A stretch of 64,000 nucleotides of DNA from Bordetella sp. H567 (lineage in GTDB: Bacteria; Pseudomonadota; Gammaproteobacteria; Burkholderiales; Burkholderiaceae_B): contig NZ_CP012334.1 in the NCBI RefSeq assembly GCF_001704295.1, forward strand, positions 1,252,084-1,316,083, in the 5' to 3' direction. The notes under the pieces were generated by a model, which did no database searches, was not told the DNA's origin, and saw only the letters and a list, made by a program, of their open reading frames with translations. Of the stretch, positions 27,917-36,570 are shown one piece after another. The first letter of the stretch is position 1; each line of letters begins with the position of its first letter. A program made the position numbers and the translations under genes.

Positions 27917-29359
27917 ATGGCAGTGCTGCGCCGCACCAAAATTGTCGCTACCCTGGGCCCCGCGACTTCGTCGCCGGAGCGGATCGAGGCACTCGTACGT
28001 GCCGGCATGGACGTGGCTCGCCTGAACTTCTCGCATGGCGACCCGGACGATCATCGGCAACGCGCGCAGCTGGTGCGCGAAGCGGCAGCCAAGCAGGGGC
28101 GCTTCGTGGCCTTGATGGGGGACCTGCAAGGACCCAAGATACGGATCGCCCGATTCAAGGACGGCAAGGTGACGCTGAAGGTCGGCTCGACCTTCGTCCT
28201 GTCCAACAGCCATCCCTATGACGAAGGCACCGCGGAAATCGTCGGCATCGATTATCCGGAGCTGGTGCAGGATTGCCGGCCCGGCGACGAACTGCTGCTG
28301 GATGACGGGCGCGTGGTGCTGCGCGTGGACAGCATTGCGCTCGATTCGGTGCAGACAACCGTGATGGTGGGGGGCACCCTGTCGAACAACAAGGGCATCA
28401 ATCGCCGCGGGGGCGGCTTGTCCGCGCCCAGCCTGACCGACAAGGACCGCGCCGACATCAAGGTGGCGGCGGAGCTGCAGCTGGACTACGTGGCCGTGTC
28501 GTTTCCGCGCCATGGCTCGGATATCGACGAGGCTCGCGAACTGGTGCTGGCCGCCGGTAGCCAGGCCTGGATCATCGCGAAGATCGAACGGGCCGAGGCA
28601 GTGGCGGACGACGAGGCGCTCGATGCGCTGATCCGTGCCAGCGACGGCGTGATGGTGGCGCGCGGCGATCTGGGCGTGGAAGTCGGCGACGCCGAACTGG
28701 CCGGCATCCAGAAGCGCATCATCCAGCACGCGCGCACCTTGAACAAGGTCGTGATCACGGCCACGCAAATGATGGAATCGATGATCAGCAATCCGCTGCC
28801 CACGCGCGCGGAAGTGTCGGACGTCGCCAACGCGGTACTGGACTACACCGACGCCGTGATGCTGTCGGCCGAAAGCGCTTCGGGCCAGTATCCCGTCGAG
28901 GCGGTCGAGGCCATGGCGCGCGTGTGCCTGGGCGCGGAGAAGCATCCGACTTCCACGCACTCGCATCACCGGCTGGGCGAGACCTTTACCCGCTGCGACG
29001 AGACCATCGCTCTGGCCGCGATGTACGCGGCCAATCACTTTCCAGGCATCAAGGCCGTTATCGCGATGACCGAAAGCGGCCACACGCCCTTGATCATGTC
29101 GCGCATCCGCTCCGGCGTGCCCATCTATTGCTACAGCCCGCATCCCGTCACGCAAAACCGCGCCGCGCTTTTCCGTGGCGTGTATACGGTGCCGTTCGAT
29201 CCCTCGTCTTTCGATCCCGCGGAACTGAGCAATGCCGCGATCGCCGAGTTGAAGCGGCGCGGGCGGGTCGAGCCGGGAGATTGGGTCATTCTGACCAAGG
29301 GCGATTTCTATCGCGACAGCGGCGGCACCAACGGCATGAAGTTGCTGCCGGTGGAGTAA
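27917..29359 (+). CDS. pyk: pyruvate kinase
   Basis: Converts phosphoenolpyruvate and ADP to pyruvate and ATP. The ATG at 27917 follows an AGAGGA ribosome site and gives 480 residues, the usual length for the PykA type. Motifs are 'TKIVATLGPATSSPERIEAL', 'RLNFSHGDP', 'LMGDLQGPKIRI', the catalytic-Lys region 'AWIIAKIERAEAV', 'MVARGDLGVEVG' and 'TATQMMESMI'. It is divergent from the glycerate kinase and converges on the SpmA/B-like gene. Confidence 0.98.
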   Translation: MAVLRRTKIVATLGPATSSPERIEALVRAGMDVARLNFSHGDPDDHRQRAQLVREAAAKQGRFVALMGDLQGPKIRIARFKDGKVTLKVGSTFVLSNSHPYDEGTAEIVGIDYPELVQDCRPGDELLLDDGRVVLRVDSIALDSVQTTVMVGGTLSNNKGINRRGGGLSAPSLTDKDRADIKVAAELQLDYVAVSFPRHGSDIDEARELVLAAGSQAWIIAKIERAEAVADDEALDALIRASDGVMVARGDLGVEVGDAELAGIQKRIIQHARTLNKVVITATQMMESMISNPLPTRAEVSDVANAVLDYTDAVMLSAESASGQYPVEAVEAMARVCLGAEKHPTSTHSHHRLGETFTRCDETIALAAMYAANHFPGIKAVIAMTESGHTPLIMSRIRSGVPIYCYSPHPVTQNRAALFRGVYTVPFDPSSFDPAELSNAAIAELKRRGRVEPGDWVILTKGDFYRDSGGTNGMKLLPVE

Positions 29360-29387
29360 GCGGCAGGGCGTCTGGCGTTAACAGGCT

Positions 29388-30617
29388 TCAGGCGAAGAAC
29401 CAGTAGCAGACGCCGATCGAGGCCAGCACACCGGCCAGGTCGGCCAGCAGTGCGCAACCCACGGCGTGGCGCGCGCGCCGCACGCCCACGGCGCCGAAGT
29501 ACACCGCCAGTACATAGAAGGTGGTTTCCGTGCTGCCCTGCATGGTCGCGGCCAGCAGGGCGGGAAAACTGTCCACGCCAAAGTGCGCCATGGTGTCCAG
29601 CATCATCGCGCGCGCGGCACTGCCGGAGAATGGCTTGACGAGCGCAGTGGGCAGGGCATCGACGAAACGTGTATCCCAGTTTGCCGCGTGTGCCAGCCAC
29701 CGTATGCCGTCCAGCACGGCGTCCAGCGCGCCGGAAGCGCGCAGTACGCCGACGGCGCACAGCATGGCGACCAGGTAGGGCAGCAGGTCGCGCGCGATAT
29801 CGAAGCCCTGGCGCGCGCCTTCGATAAACGACTCGTACACCGGGACTTTTTTCCAGGCGCCCAGCAGCAGGAAGGCGATGATGACGCCGAACAAGGCCAG
29901 GTTGCCCATCAGGGAGGACAGCGCGGCCAACGCGGCGGCCGACAGGGTGGCCAGCAGCGCGACAAAGCCGCCGAACAATAAGAGTCCCGACAAGAGCCAC
30001 GCCAGTACCACCGGATCCCCCAGTCGCAGCCGCTGGCACCACGCGACGCTCAGCAGCCCCGTCAATGTCGATACGCACGTGGCAAGCAGAATCGGCAGAA
30101 ACACCAGGGTGGGATCGGAGGCGCCCTGTTGGGCGCGGTACATGAAGATGGTGACTGGCAACACCGTGAGGGACGAGGCATTCAGCACCAGGAACAGGAT
30201 CTGTGCGTTCGTCGCCGTTTCAGGCCGGGGGTTGAGCGACTGAAGTTCGCGCATGGCGCGAAGGCCGATCGGCGTGGCGGTGTTATCCAGGCCCAGTGCA
30301 TTCGCGGCGAAATTCAGGGTGATGAGGCCGATCGCGGGATGGCCGCGTGGCACGTCAGGCATGAGCCTGGTGAACAGCGGCCCCAGTAGCCAGGCCAGGC
30401 CCCGGACGATGCCGGCCTGTTCCGCGATGCGGAGCAGGCCCAGCCACAGGGTGAGGGTGCCGAAAAGCAGCACCATGAGTTCCACCGAAAGCCGCGCCAT
30501 ATCGAAGAGCGCGCCCACCATGGCGGAGAAGACTTCGGCATGGCCGCCGGCCAGCCAGCGCAGTGCGCCCGTCACGGCGCTTACCAGGAAAAAAGCCAGC
30601 CATACTTGATTGAGCAT
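29388..30617 (-). CDS. SpmA/SpmB-like nucleoside-recognition (Gate) domain membrane protein
   Basis: An inner-membrane protein of 409 residues from the ATG at 30617, with about nine to ten hydrophobic segments. It joins the two halves that are separate as SpmA and SpmB in spore formers. The first Gate region contains 'LITLNFAANALGLDNTATPI', and the second contains 'DLLPYLVAMLCAVGVLRASG' and 'MQGSTETTFYVLAVYFGAVG'. The organism type does not sporulate, so the old name is misleading. Proteins of this family are thought to transport or gate small solutes. No partner gene suggests the substrate; it converges on pyk and follows def upstream. Confidence 0.85.
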   Translation of the reverse strand: MLNQVWLAFFLVSAVTGALRWLAGGHAEVFSAMVGALFDMARLSVELMVLLFGTLTLWLGLLRIAEQAGIVRGLAWLLGPLFTRLMPDVPRGHPAIGLITLNFAANALGLDNTATPIGLRAMRELQSLNPRPETATNAQILFLVLNASSLTVLPVTIFMYRAQQGASDPTLVFLPILLATCVSTLTGLLSVAWCQRLRLGDPVVLAWLLSGLLLFGGFVALLATLSAAALAALSSLMGNLALFGVIIAFLLLGAWKKVPVYESFIEGARQGFDIARDLLPYLVAMLCAVGVLRASGALDAVLDGIRWLAHAANWDTRFVDALPTALVKPFSGSAARAMMLDTMAHFGVDSFPALLAATMQGSTETTFYVLAVYFGAVGVRRARHAVGCALLADLAGVLASIGVCYWFFA

Positions 30618-30691
30618 CGCGTGGCGCGCCCTATGACACAGGTCTGTCGGCAATCTTGCGAAGCGACAACTTTAACTCAAGCGCCGGATGT

Positions 30692-31225
30692 TCAATCGTC
30701 GGCCTTGGGGTCCATTCCCGGAAACAGTACTTCGATGAAGCCGAGTTTGGTCAGGTCAGTCATGCGCGTGGGATAGAGGCGCCCCATCAGGTGATCGCAT
30801 TCGTGTTGCACGACGCGCGCATGGAAACCGCGGGCCTCCCGTTCCACCATGTTGCCGGCGGGGTCGTAGCCGGTATAACGGATGTGGGTATGGCGCGGCA
30901 CAAGCCCGCGCAGGCCGGGTACCGACAGGCAGCCTTCCCAGCCGTCTTCGCGCTCATCTGACAGCGGCGTGATGATGGGGTTGCACAGCACGGTCTGCGG
31001 TACCGGTTCGGCATCCGGATAGCGTTCGTTGCGTTCGAAGCCGAAGATCACCACCTGCAGGTCCACGCCGATCTGCGGCGCGGCCAGGCCGACGCCCTTG
31101 GCGTGCTTCATGGTGTCGAACATGTCCTGCACCAGGGCATGCAATTCCGGGGTGTCGAATTCGCGGACGGGGGCGGCCACGCGCAGCAGGCGCGGGTCAC
31201 CCATTTTGAGGATTTCGTGGATCAT
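30692..31225 (-). CDS. def: peptide deformylase
   Basis: Removes the formyl group from the N-terminal Met of nascent proteins. The ATG at 31225 gives 177 residues with all three class motifs: 'GVGLAAPQI', 'EGCLSVPG' (Cys metal ligand) and 'QHECDHLMG' (HExxH). This is a stand-alone copy without fmt beside it, so another def next to fmt may exist elsewhere in the genome; that is inference. Upstream on the same strand, after 197 bases without a gene, is gloA. Confidence 0.97.
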   Translation of the reverse strand: MIHEILKMGDPRLLRVAAPVREFDTPELHALVQDMFDTMKHAKGVGLAAPQIGVDLQVVIFGFERNERYPDAEPVPQTVLCNPIITPLSDEREDGWEGCLSVPGLRGLVPRHTHIRYTGYDPAGNMVEREARGFHARVVQHECDHLMGRLYPTRMTDLTKLGFIEVLFPGMDPKADD

Positions 31226-31422
31226 GGCGTCGGCCTTGGAAGGACGAAAGAGGCGGGGGACTGAACCAGTCATTCTAGGCCGTACGGCATGCAATGGCGC
31301 ATGCCACCGGAAACTCGGATCGATCGCCAGGGCCCTTCCGCGCGGGCGTGCTGCCGCGGTGGCCGCCACGGTGGCGCAAGCGGGTTGCGGCGCGTGGAAA
31401 GCCACCCTGGCGTTAACAGGCC

Positions 31423-31818
31423 CTAGTCGTTCTGCGATCCTTTCTGGATGAATTCGATCTTGTAGCCGTCCGGGTCCTCGACGAAAGCGATTACCGTGGT
31501 GCCGTGCTTCATCGGCCCGGCCTCGCGTGTGACCTTGCCGCCGCGTTCGCGCACGCGGTCACAGGCCTCGTACGCGTTGGGCACGTCGATGGCGATGTGG
31601 CCATAGCCGGTGCCCAGGTCATAGCGCTCGGTGTCCCAGTTGTGCGTCAATTCCAGCACGGCGCCGTCTTTTTCGTCCTGGTAGCCGACGAAAGCCAGCG
31701 TGAATTTGCCTTCGGGATAGTCCTTGCGGCGCAGCAGCCGCATCCCCAGCACGTTGGTATAGAAATCGATGGAGCGGTCCAGATTGCCGACACGGAGCAT
31801 GGTGTGGAGCAGTCGCAT
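31423..31818 (-). CDS. gloA: lactoylglutathione lyase (glyoxalase I)
   Basis: Converts the methylglyoxal-glutathione hemithioacetal to S-lactoylglutathione. The ATG at 31818 behind an AAGGAAA ribosome site gives 131 residues. Metal ligands are visible at '[18 protein letters not shown]' (His5), '[10 protein letters not shown]' (Glu), 'GYGHIAIDV' (His) and 'GYKIEFI' (Glu), as in the Ni/Co-type bacterial enzyme. In related genomes gloA often follows the YgjP-like protease gene; here a Bug gene and phnW lie in between. Confidence 0.96.
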   Translation of the reverse strand: MRLLHTMLRVGNLDRSIDFYTNVLGMRLLRRKDYPEGKFTLAFVGYQDEKDGAVLELTHNWDTERYDLGTGYGHIAIDVPNAYEACDRVRERGGKVTREAGPMKHGTTVIAFVEDPDGYKIEFIQKGSQND

Positions 31819-32078
31819 GGTGGTTTCCTTTTTGGCTGGTGAACCCGGGCAATAGACATATCGACGGCCGCTCACGCCGGCGCGAATCACCGTGCCGGAG
31901 AGCGACCCGCCGCCTGGTTTGTTGTCCCGACATGAAGACGAGTGCAGTAGCGCTTATTGTAGGGCGAGTCGCGGGAATGTCGCGGCGGAACCTATCGACC
32001 GTCACCTCGCACACATCCGCCCGCTATTCATGTGGACAGCCGGATTGGTATTCGAAAAATAGAACGATCGGAGACAAA

Positions 32079-33071
32079 ATGCATTTGTGCAAGCGAGAAT
32101 TGGCGGCCGTTGCCTTGGTGGGGGGGATGGTTCCGTTGGTAGCGGGCGCTTATGACGCGGAAGTCCTGTATCCCCAGCGTCCCCTCACGCTCGTGCTCGG
32201 TTACCCGCCCGGCGGGAATAACGACTTTCTCGGGCGGCTGTTGGCACAGCAAATGGAGGAGCACCTCGGGCAGAAGATCGTGATCGACTACCGGCCAGGC
32301 GCCGCAAGCAACATCGGCGCGGAAGCCGTTGCACGCACCCCGCCTGATGGATATACGCTCTATCTCGGAGGCCGCCCCAACACCATCCATAAGGTGATCT
32401 ATCCGCATATCAAGTACGATTTCGCGCGGGACCTGGCGCCTGTCGGATTGGTTGCCACCACGACATACGTCATGGTCGTCGACGAACACGCGCCTGTTGC
32501 AAGTGTCGAAGATATCGTCGCGCTTGCGAAGGCCTATCCGGGCGGCCTGACGTGTGCGTCGGGCGGGACAGGAACGACCGACCATCTGCTGTGCGAGCTC
32601 TTCCAGCAGGAGGCCGGGATCGATATGGTGCATGTCCCCTATCGCGGTAGCGCGGGCGCGTTTATCGATGTGATGGGCGGACGGGTGGATGCCTACATCA
32701 CGCCGCTTGCCGCGGCGCTTCCACATATAAAAGACGCGAAGCTGCGCGCCATTGCCATTATGTCGACCGAAAGGTCTTCGGCTTTACCGCATGTTCCCAC
32801 GATCGCCGAAGCGGGTTATCCGCAGTTGGCCTTGGGCGCATGGTATGGGCTGCTGGTTCCCTCGGGCACACCGCCGCATGCTGTCGCCCGGTTGAATCTA
32901 TCCGTCAATACCGCATTGGCGGACCCGGCTTTGCATCAAGCCCTGATGGCGCGGGGATACGGCATCCCTACGCAGCCGAATACCCCCGCCATGCTGGCTC
33001 AGCTGATCGCGGACGAGACCGAACGGTGGACAGCCATCCTGCGGGAGAGGAATGTCAAGCCGTTGAATTGA
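32079..33071 (+). CDS. Bug-family (TTT) periplasmic solute-binding receptor
   Basis: 330 residues from the ATG at 32079, behind a CGGAG ribosome site. It has a signal peptide ('LAAVALVGGMVPLVAGA'), then 'YPQRPLTLVLGYPPGGNNDF', 'IDYRPGAASNIGAEAVARTP', 'PDGYTLYLGG' and 'MVHVPYRGSAGAFIDVMGG'. The binding-loop residues differ clearly from the other two Bug proteins in this window (PPGGNND instead of PPGGISD or APGGSTD), so a different ligand is likely. Base composition, especially upstream (31940-32100), is more AT-rich than the neighbours. It converges with phnW; no transporter membrane genes are near. Confidence 0.9.
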   Translation: MHLCKRELAAVALVGGMVPLVAGAYDAEVLYPQRPLTLVLGYPPGGNNDFLGRLLAQQMEEHLGQKIVIDYRPGAASNIGAEAVARTPPDGYTLYLGGRPNTIHKVIYPHIKYDFARDLAPVGLVATTTYVMVVDEHAPVASVEDIVALAKAYPGGLTCASGGTGTTDHLLCELFQQEAGIDMVHVPYRGSAGAFIDVMGGRVDAYITPLAAALPHIKDAKLRAIAIMSTERSSALPHVPTIAEAGYPQLALGAWYGLLVPSGTPPHAVARLNLSVNTALADPALHQALMARGYGIPTQPNTPAMLAQLIADETERWTAILRERNVKPLN

Positions 33072-33099
33072 TCGCCGCACACCGGTCGATGGCGGTTCG

Positions 33100-34197
33100 T
33101 CAGGCCGCGACGGGCAGTTCGCTCAACGCCTGGCCCATCGCATCCACCGCCCGCGACATGTCGGCGGGTGTGATGGCGCCGATGCAGCCCACGCGGAAGG
33201 TGGGCTGCTCGGTGTTGTAGAAGTTGCTGATGACGAAGCCGCGCTGCTTCAAGGCATCGACGAAGCCCTGCAGGCTCCAGCCCGGCACCGTCGGCCATAG
33301 GACGTTGACGATGATCGGCCCCTGCAGCTCCGGGGGCAGATAGGGCGTCAGGCCCAGCGCCCTGATACCCTCGTAAAGCGTCTGCTGGTTGGCGGTGTAG
33401 CGCGCCAGCCGCGCGGCGCGCCCCTCCTGCCGGTAAAGGTCCATCGCGACGGACAGCGCGGCCAATGTCGGCGCGGGCGGGGTGAAGCGCGCGCCGCCGT
33501 TGTTCTTCTTGTCGTGTTCATGGATGTCCGCCAGGTTCAGCGACCAGCTACCGGCGTTGCCGTGGGCAGCCTCCAGGCGATCCACGCGGCAGACCGCGAA
33601 GGCGGCGCCCGGCGGCCCTTCCAGGCATTTATTCGACGTCAGGATGACGGCGTCGACCGACGGCAGGGCCGAGACGTCCAGCGGCAGCGCGCCGAAAGCC
33701 GATACGGCGTCGACGATGACGCGCCGGCCGAGGTCTCCCGCCACCTGGGCCAGCATGGGCACGTCGTGGCAAATTCCGCTGCCGGTTTCACTGTAGACCA
33801 GACCGACATGGGTGATACGGGGGTCGTCGCACAAGGCCTCGGCCAGGCGCGCCGGCTGCACGCGTTCGCGCACGCCCACCGGTATGGTCGCCACCGCGCG
33901 TCCTGCCTCGCTGGCCAGGCGCTGCAGGCGGGCGGCATAGGCACCGGTCGCGGGGATCAGGATCTTGCCGGTGCGCGGCACGAAAGTGCGGACCGCGGCT
34001 TCCAGCGCGAAATGGCCGCTGCCCGACAGCGGCAGCGCGACATGGGTGTCCGGCGCGCCCCCGGCGGCCTCCCGGATGTCGGCGCACAGCTTGCGCACGA
34101 TCGCGCGGAAATCGTTGTCCCAGGGCGCATAGTCTTGCGCCAGGGCCGCCTTGACAACATCTGCCGTGGTGACGGGGCCTGGTATGAGCAATAGCAT
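33100..34197 (-). CDS. phnW: 2-aminoethylphosphonate--pyruvate transaminase
   Basis: Transfers the amino group of 2-aminoethylphosphonate to pyruvate, giving phosphonoacetaldehyde and alanine. The 365 residues begin with the typical 'MLLLIPGPVTT'. They show the PLP motifs 'SGSGHFALEAAV', 'DAVSAFGALPLDV' and 'TSNKCLEGPPG' with the Schiff-base Lys190, and the specificity segment 'LNLADIHEHDKKNNGGARFT'. No phosphonatase (phnX) or phnY/phnA is in the window, so the product's fate is unknown, and a related class V aminotransferase role cannot be excluded. It lies 15 bases behind the YgjP-like gene at the end of the glyQS operon. Confidence 0.85.
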   Translation of the reverse strand: MLLLIPGPVTTADVVKAALAQDYAPWDNDFRAIVRKLCADIREAAGGAPDTHVALPLSGSGHFALEAAVRTFVPRTGKILIPATGAYAARLQRLASEAGRAVATIPVGVRERVQPARLAEALCDDPRITHVGLVYSETGSGICHDVPMLAQVAGDLGRRVIVDAVSAFGALPLDVSALPSVDAVILTSNKCLEGPPGAAFAVCRVDRLEAAHGNAGSWSLNLADIHEHDKKNNGGARFTPPAPTLAALSVAMDLYRQEGRAARLARYTANQQTLYEGIRALGLTPYLPPELQGPIIVNVLWPTVPGWSLQGFVDALKQRGFVISNFYNTEQPTFRVGCIGAITPADMSRAVDAMGQALSELPVAA

Positions 34198-34212
34198 GGT
34201 TAGGTTCGCGGG

Positions 34213-35304
34213 TCAGAACTGCGGAAGCATGGCCGGATCGTGGCGCCGCAGGACCTCGCGCGCCTGCTGGTAGTCGGGCAGGATGTGCCCGACCTCGGTC
34301 CAGAAATTGGGGCTGTGATTCATTTCGCGCAGATGCGCCAATTCGTGCACGATGACGTAATCGATGATGGCGGGCGCGAAGTGGATCAGCCGCCAGTTCA
34401 GCATGATGTTGCCGTCGCTGGTGCAGGAACCCCAGCGCGTGGCGGCCGACGATAGGCGCCAGCGGCGGATCTTCAACCCGCTGGCTTGCAGGAAATGCGC
34501 CAGCCGCGAACCGAAGCATATGCCGGCGCGCTGCTGCAGCCAGGCCTGCGCGGCGTCTCGGATGCGCGATGCCGCGGCATCGGCGGGCAGGGCCAGGCGC
34601 AGCGCGTCGCCGTCGCAGGGCGCGTCGGCGTCGCCGGACAGGGTGGCATGCCGTTCGCGCGATCCCAGTTCCAGGACGATGCGCTTGCCCAGATAGGGCA
34701 GTTCACCACCCGCGCGCCATTGGGTCTGGGACAGCGCCAGCTGCTCGCGCCGCTTGTGCCAGTCGCGCAGCTTGGCCAGGATCCAGCCGGACTTTTCGAC
34801 CACGGCTTCGTCGACCTGGCGCAGCGTGACCCAGTTCGGCGCGGTCACGCGCAGGCCATCGTCGCTGATGACGAAGCCGATGGTACGGCGGCGCGAACGC
34901 AGCAGTACGAAACCGATCTCCTGCTGCGGCGTCGCCACGGTACGCCAGCGTGCATTGGGCGGCAAGCTCTCCGGACAGGACGTGGCGACGACGAAGCGGC
35001 TTGCGGACGACGGTTTCAGGTCGAAGCGGTCCGCCGTGACGAGGTTTCCCGCGGCGTTGACCGCGCTGTGGCCGGCCTCCGTCCGTTGCGCGTCGTCCTT
35101 GGCGGCCTGATCGGGCAGGGTGGGCGATCCCGGCGTGCCGCGCGCGCACGTGCCGTGGCCGGTGTCGTGCACGGCCTGTGCCGCCGGGGGCGACGGGAAC
35201 GCAAGGCCAGGAAGATGCGATTCGGAGGGCGACTCGGGAGCACCGCCGCCCGTGTCGCCGGGCGGCGCGTCGAACAGCAGTTCGAGCTGGTTATTCCGAG
35301 ACAT
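34213..35304 (-). CDS. YgjP-like (DUF45) zinc metallopeptidase
   Basis: 363 residues. The C-terminal half holds the DUF45/WLM-type zinc site 'YVIVHELAHLREMNHSPNFW' (HExxH-like HELAH plus a third ligand His) and the preceding 'RWGSCTSDGNIMLNWRLIHF'. The first 110 residues are Pro/Ala/Gly-rich and not conserved, so the start could be later. The start at 35304 overlaps the plsC stop by 14 bases. The cellular substrate of this family is not known. It belongs to the glyQ-to-phnW transcript. Confidence 0.85.
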   Translation of the reverse strand: MSRNNQLELLFDAPPGDTGGGAPESPSESHLPGLAFPSPPAAQAVHDTGHGTCARGTPGSPTLPDQAAKDDAQRTEAGHSAVNAAGNLVTADRFDLKPSSASRFVVATSCPESLPPNARWRTVATPQQEIGFVLLRSRRRTIGFVISDDGLRVTAPNWVTLRQVDEAVVEKSGWILAKLRDWHKRREQLALSQTQWRAGGELPYLGKRIVLELGSRERHATLSGDADAPCDGDALRLALPADAAASRIRDAAQAWLQQRAGICFGSRLAHFLQASGLKIRRWRLSSAATRWGSCTSDGNIMLNWRLIHFAPAIIDYVIVHELAHLREMNHSPNFWTEVGHILPDYQQAREVLRRHDPAMLPQF

Positions 35305-36028
35305 ACCTTTCAGGGTTGAGGCGGCGCATTTCGCCTTCGATCCAGTCCTGGACTTCGCGGTTCAGGGCTTCGGGAGACTTGCCCTGGGATTCTATCGCGG
35401 GCCCGATGGAAACAGTGATCATACCGGGGCGTTTGACGAAAGCGTTGCGCGGCCAACACTCCCCGGCGTTGTGGGCAACGGGGATGACGACGCTATTCGT
35501 GCGCGACGCCAGCAAGGCCCCGCCCATCTTGAAGCGGCCGGCCTTGCCGGGGGCGATGCGCGTGCCTTCCGGGAACAACAGCGGCCAGCGGCCCTCATTG
35601 AGGCGGCGCTGACCCTGTCGCACCACCTGTTCGAAGGCATCGCGTCCCTTGCTGCGGTCGATGGGGATCATGCGCAGCAGCGCCAGTCCCCAGCCGAAGC
35701 AGGGCACCCAATGCAATTCGCGCTTGTAGACGAAGCAGACTTCCCGCGGCATGTGCGCCGGAAAGTACAGCGTTTCCCACGCCGACTGATGCTTGGACAG
35801 CAGGATTGCAGGCCCGTCCGGCAGGTTTTCCCAGCCGCGCACCTGCCACCGTATGCCGCAGAACACGCGCGCGCCCCAGATCGCCAGGCGGGGCCATCCC
35901 ACCGTCAGGCGATAACGCCAATGCTGCGGCAAGGGGGCCCACAGAACACAAGCCAGCGCATAGGGGACGACCGTGACGCTAAGGAAGACCAGGTACAGCA
36001 GCGAGCGCAAAAAGGAAACGGCCTTCAT
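35291..36028 (-). CDS. plsC: 1-acyl-sn-glycerol-3-phosphate acyltransferase
   Basis: Acylates lysophosphatidic acid to phosphatidic acid at the inner membrane. The ATG at 36028 overlaps the gmhB stop by 4 bases and gives 245 residues. An N-terminal membrane segment ('LRSLLYLVFLSVTVVPYALA') precedes the acyltransferase motifs: 'SKHQSAWETLYFP' (the HX4D motif has Glu in place of Asp, as in many betaproteobacterial members), 'FVYKRELHWVPCFGWGL' and 'LLFPEGTRIAPG'. It is translationally coupled to both neighbours. Confidence 0.93.
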   Translation of the reverse strand: MKAVSFLRSLLYLVFLSVTVVPYALACVLWAPLPQHWRYRLTVGWPRLAIWGARVFCGIRWQVRGWENLPDGPAILLSKHQSAWETLYFPAHMPREVCFVYKRELHWVPCFGWGLALLRMIPIDRSKGRDAFEQVVRQGQRRLNEGRWPLLFPEGTRIAPGKAGRFKMGGALLASRTNSVVIPVAHNAGECWPRNAFVKRPGMITVSIGPAIESQGKSPEALNREVQDWIEGEMRRLNPERYVSE

Positions 36029-36570
36029 GCGGCGCTTTCTTCCAGCAGCGCATCGACGACCGCGGCCAGGTCCTCGGCCACCCGCGTGCCGGGCGGCAAC
36101 TGGCCGGATGCCAGCGTTTTTGGTCCGTTGCCGGTTTTCACCAGCCATGGCGTGCACCCCATGGCCACGCAGGCCTGCAGGTCGCGCAGCGAATCACCCA
36201 CCGCCGGCACGCCGGTCAGGTCGACGTCATAGCGTTCGGCGATCTGCTCGTACATGCCCGGCAGCGGCTTGCGGCAGCGGCAGTTTTCCTCGGGCAGGTG
36301 CGGGCAGAGGAAGATGGCGTCGATCGCGCCGCCTGCCTGGGCCAGTTCCCGCCGCATCTTGGCGTGGATGGCGGTAAGGGTGCTCATGTCGAACAGCCGG
36401 CGTCCCAGCCCGGATTGGTTGGATGCGACGACGACGGTCCATCCGGCCTGGCACAGGCGCGAGATTGCATGGATGGCCCCAGGCAGGGCGATCCATTCGT
36501 CGGGCGATTTGACGAAGGCGTCGCTGTCCTGATTGATGACGCCGTCGCGGTCGAGAATGATGAGTTTCAC
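36025..36570 (-). CDS. gmhB: D-glycero-beta-D-manno-heptose-1,7-bisphosphate 7-phosphatase
   Basis: A HAD-superfamily phosphatase of the ADP-heptose pathway, supplying the LPS inner core. The 181 residues carry motif I 'LDRDGVINQDSDAF', motif II 'VVASNQSGLGRR', the structural zinc site 'CPHLPEENCRCRKPLPG', and the last HAD motif 'PAVGDSLRDLQA'. The start overlaps the glyS stop (ATGA) and its own stop overlaps the plsC start. Confidence 0.95.
   Translation of the reverse strand: MKLIILDRDGVINQDSDAFVKSPDEWIALPGAIHAISRLCQAGWTVVVASNQSGLGRRLFDMSTLTAIHAKMRRELAQAGGAIDAIFLCPHLPEENCRCRKPLPGMYEQIAERYDVDLTGVPAVGDSLRDLQACVAMGCTPWLVKTGNGPKTLASGQLPPGTRVAEDLAAVVDALLEESAA

Noticed and set aside
29388-30617. 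A sporulation gene, from the SpmA/SpmB resemblance
   Set aside because: The surrounding genome is a Gram-negative betaproteobacterium; the Gate domain occurs widely in non-sporulating bacteria.
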